From positions 1 to 7,515 of the forward strand of contig JAHRFV010000076.1 in NCBI GenBank assembly GCA_019084435.1: a stretch of 7,515 nucleotides of DNA, read 5' to 3'. The position numbers and the translations under genes were made by a program. Under the pieces are notes generated by a model. That model had not been told where the DNA came from. It did not search any database and was given only the letters and a program-made list of their open reading frames with translations. This document shows positions 5,058-7,515 of the stretch, one piece after another (position 1 is the first letter of the stretch; each line of letters starts with the position of its first letter). This stretch comes from Dethiosulfatibacter sp. (GTDB lineage: Bacteria > Bacillota_A > Clostridia > Tissierellales > Dethiosulfatibacteraceae).

Positions 5058-7004
5058 ATGGAAAAGAAAAAATACTATATTACAACCGCCATAGCCTACA
5101 CATCGGGAAAACCCCACATAGGAAATACTTATGAAATCGTTCTGGCTGATAGTATCGCCAGGTTTAAGAGACTGGTAGGATACGATGTATACTTTCAGAC
5201 AGGGACTGATGAACATGGTCAGAAAATCGAACAAAATGCTGCTGCTGCTGGCAAAAGTCCTCAGGATTTTGTCGATGAAATAGCTACCGAAATAAAAAGG
5301 ATTTGGGATCTGATGAACACTTCCTATGACAGATTCATCAGAACCACAGAACCCGAGCATAAAAGAATAGTTCAACAGATATTCAAGAAGCTTTACGAAC
5401 AGGGCGATATCTACAAGGGGCAATATGAAGGATGGTACTGCACACCGGATGAGTCATTTTACACTGAGGGTCAATTAGTTGAAGGCAAATGCCCTGATTG
5501 TGGAAGAGACGTTTATAAAACAAAAGAAGAGGCATATTTTTTCAAACTGAGCAAGTATGCGGATACACTTATTGCACACATAGAAAAAAATCCACAATTC
5601 ATACAGCCAGAGTCTAGAAAAAATGAAATGATCAATAACTTCTTAAAACCTGGATTACAGGATCTCTGTGTCTCAAGGACGTCTTTCAAATGGGGCATAC
5701 CCGTTGATTTTGAAGAAGGTCATATTATTTATGTGTGGGTAGATGCCCTCTCAAACTATATAACTGGATTAGGATTTGACACAGATGGCAATCATGGGGA
5801 ATTGTTCCAAAAATACTGGCCGGCAGATGTACATCTAATTGGCAAGGATATTTTAAGATTTCACACGATTTATTGGCCGATTATGCTACTAGCTTTAGGG
5901 GTTGAATTGCCTAAACAAGTTTTCGGTCATCCCTGGTTGCTGGTTGGAGAAGGTAAGATGAGCAAGTCCAGAGGGAATGTCATATATCCTGATTTTCTGG
6001 TGGAGCACTTTGGCGTTGATGCGGTCAGATTTTTTGTATTGCATGAGATGCCTTTTGCAAATGACGGGACTATCACATACGAGCTTTTGATTGAGAGAAT
6101 CAATTCAGAACTAGCCAATATTTTGGGGAATCTAGTTAATCGTACAGTGGCCATGGTCAACAAATATTTTGACGGTGAGATACTAGAACCAAAAGAGTCT
6201 TCGGAGTTAGACACAGAACTGATAGAGCTTGCACTTAGTATACCTGAAAATGTAATGACAAAAATGAACAGTCTTAAAGTATCGGACTCAATAGATGAGA
6301 TATTCAAATTATTAAGACGAAGCAACAAGTACATTGATGAAACCACACCCTGGTTATTGGGAAAAGATGAAAATAAAAAAGACAGATTGGCAACCGTATT
6401 GTATAATCTATTGGAATCCATAAGATTTGCAGCAGTCATGCTGTCTCCGTATCTACCGGATACAACAGAAAAGATTTTCAATCAGATCAACAGCAACCTG
6501 AAAACTTGGGAAAGTCTGAAGACATTTGATGGCACTATTGTTGGAAGCAAAGTCAACAAGCCGGAAATTCTATTTGGCAGGATTGATACCAAGAAAAAGC
6601 TACTAGAACTCTCAGGTGAAAAAGAAGAACCAAAGGTAGATAACAAGAATCAAGAAAGCAAAAAGGACAAAAACGCTAAAGAGGAAATATCCATTGATGA
6701 TTTTACCAAATTGGATTTGAGACTGGCTGAAATTGTGTCATGCAAGGCTCATCCCGATGCGGACCGGTTACTCGTGCTGCAACTAAAAGTAGGGGACGAA
6801 AAAAGACAGGTTGTATCAGGTATCGCCAAGTGGTATAAACCTGATGAGCTTGTAGGTAAAAAAGTTGTCATGGTATATAATCTTGCACCAGTAGAATTAA
6901 GAGGAGTTGAATCTCAGGGTATGGTTCTTGCAGCTTCTAAAGGCAAAAAACTATCACTGGTATCAACTTTGGAAGATTTAACAGATGGATCAATAATAAC
7001 TTAA
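5058..7004 (+). CDS. metG: Methionyl-tRNA synthetase
   Basis: Charges tRNA-Met (initiator and elongator) with methionine in the cytoplasm. The 648-aa class I synthetase has the HIGH-type motif PHIGN (19-23), the KMSKS loop (300-304), and WVDALSNY (227-234) in the active-site core. Anticodon-binding residues are N358, R362 and W432, matching N391, R395 and W461 of the E. coli enzyme. After a lysine-rich linker (about 515-543) comes a C-terminal OB-fold tRNA-binding domain (about 544-648, with HPDADRLLVLQLKVG) that also supports dimerisation. The connective-peptide zinc knuckle has C128, C145 and C148, but the usual fourth cysteine is D131 (CTPDES), so metal binding may be altered or lost. AAAGG (5046-5050) sits 7 nt before the ATG. 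Expression should follow tRNA-Met charging through the T-box; the next gene begins 13 nt downstream. Confidence 0.98.
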   Translation: MEKKKYYITTAIAYTSGKPHIGNTYEIVLADSIARFKRLVGYDVYFQTGTDEHGQKIEQNAAAAGKSPQDFVDEIATEIKRIWDLMNTSYDRFIRTTEPEHKRIVQQIFKKLYEQGDIYKGQYEGWYCTPDESFYTEGQLVEGKCPDCGRDVYKTKEEAYFFKLSKYADTLIAHIEKNPQFIQPESRKNEMINNFLKPGLQDLCVSRTSFKWGIPVDFEEGHIIYVWVDALSNYITGLGFDTDGNHGELFQKYWPADVHLIGKDILRFHTIYWPIMLLALGVELPKQVFGHPWLLVGEGKMSKSRGNVIYPDFLVEHFGVDAVRFFVLHEMPFANDGTITYELLIERINSELANILGNLVNRTVAMVNKYFDGEILEPKESSELDTELIELALSIPENVMTKMNSLKVSDSIDEIFKLLRRSNKYIDETTPWLLGKDENKKDRLATVLYNLLESIRFAAVMLSPYLPDTTEKIFNQINSNLKTWESLKTFDGTIVGSKVNKPEILFGRIDTKKKLLELSGEKEEPKVDNKNQESKKDKNAKEEISIDDFTKLDLRLAEIVSCKAHPDADRLLVLQLKVGDEKRQVVSGIAKWYKPDELVGKKVVMVYNLAPVELRGVESQGMVLAASKGKKLSLVSTLEDLTDGSIIT

Positions 7005-7017
7005 ACAGGAGAGAAGT

Positions 7018-7515
7018 ATGAATGTATTTTATCAAGGACTACTATTGTTTGGTGTGGTTATATTCTTCTATAACATCAAGAACAAAATTGTAAACAGAAG
7101 AGAGAGAGGAAAAGTGCTTTATACACTATTGGTGGACAACAGAACAATGAATCTAGTGAGTGTTGTGGTAATCATGATGTTGATTATGATGGGTTACTCG
7201 TTATATGGAAGACACCAGGCGGGTTTAACAGTCACTGAAATTGAATTTACACAATTTTTTGCCACATTAGTATTGTTTCTAGCTGTATCAATCAATTCTT
7301 TGAGCAGGACTATTATAACGGAAGCGGGTATCATCAAGAACAACATTCTAATCAGATGGGAAGCAATAAAGAAGATTGAGTGGACAAGCTTCAATAACAA
7401 AACCTGCAAGCTAGTAATAGATTACAACTCGCCGAAAAGGGCAAGCATCGTAAAACTCACAGTCAAAGAAGACAGAATAGAGAAAGATATGGTAACGTCA
7501 CTTATTAAGCAATAT
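7018..7515 (+). CDS. Membrane protein with C-terminal PH-like/DUF5673-type domain (3' end outside window)
   Basis: Open frame from ATG 7018 to the window edge, 166 codons without a stop, so probably cut off. AGGAG (7007-7011) lies 6 nt before the ATG, and the 13-nt gap to metG suggests co-transcription. Three hydrophobic segments are visible at about 5-19, 45-63 and 77-95. The soluble tail (about 98-166) begins with TIITEAGIIKNNILIRWEAI, followed by KKIEW. This is the pattern of bacterial PH-like domains attached to small membrane proteins (the DUF5673 type is my best guess, from memory). The role is unknown, and nothing in it suggests a part in tRNA charging. Confidence 0.82.
   Translation, partial: MNVFYQGLLLFGVVIFFYNIKNKIVNRRERGKVLYTLLVDNRTMNLVSVVVIMMLIMMGYSLYGRHQAGLTVTEIEFTQFFATLVLFLAVSINSLSRTIITEAGIIKNNILIRWEAIKKIEWTSFNNKTCKLVIDYNSPKRASIVKLTVKEDRIEKDMVTSLIKQY

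Noticed and set aside
5010..6481. Long minus-strand frames opposite metG
   Set aside because: Shadows of the metG coding frame; they lack ribosome binding sites and family resemblance, and metG is unambiguous.
1..7515. CRISPR arrays, tRNA or rRNA genes
   Set aside because: No spaced short repeats beyond the single 47-bp pair, and no cloverleaf or rRNA-like sequence seen on either strand.

Overview
The window looks like a low-GC Gram-positive chromosome, probably a Clostridia-type Firmicute. The evidence is the AT-rich sequence with strong GGAGG-type ribosome binding sites, an hup-rqcP gene pair, a methionyl-tRNA synthetase gene controlled by a tRNA-sensing T-box leader, rho-independent terminators and a Gram-positive-style lipoprotein. 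Species cannot be fixed from the sequence alone.

Left core (1-697): hup encodes a 92-aa HU nucleoid protein with a GTG start and is followed by a strong terminator. rqcP encodes the 80-aa S4-domain factor of ribosome quality control. A sigma-A-type promoter (TTGACA, 17 bp, TATATT) begins right at the rqcP stop codon.

Inserted accessory segment (698-4728): the 47 bp spanning the rqcP stop and this promoter occur twice, identically, at 651-697 and 4729-4775. Between the copies lie 4,031 bp of foreign-looking content: a decayed IS66 transposase fragment, a MerR-type regulator with an effector-binding-like C-terminus, an intergenic promoter with a long-spaced dyad, a 703-aa lipoprotein flavoenzyme (two FMN-binding domains plus a fumarate-reductase/KstD-type FAD domain), a terminator, and about 400 bp holding at most one weak minus-strand small ORF. 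Collapsing the two copies into one would rebuild an uninterrupted rqcP-promoter-T-box-metG locus, so I read this as an insertion that preserved the metG promoter by duplicating it.

Right core (4729-7515): the second promoter copy drives a T-box leader whose specifier can be placed by pairing as AUG (4876-4878), with UGGU for the tRNA-Met acceptor end. It controls metG (648 aa, with a C-terminal tRNA-binding domain). A membrane protein gene follows 13 nt downstream and runs off the window.

The most interesting unit is the MerR regulator with its flavinylated surface reductase. The reductase has two covalent-FMN motifs, but its catalytic region lacks the histidine and arginine motifs of fumarate reductases. 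It is therefore probably an inducible extracytoplasmic reductase for an unidentified electron acceptor, carried on a recent insertion.
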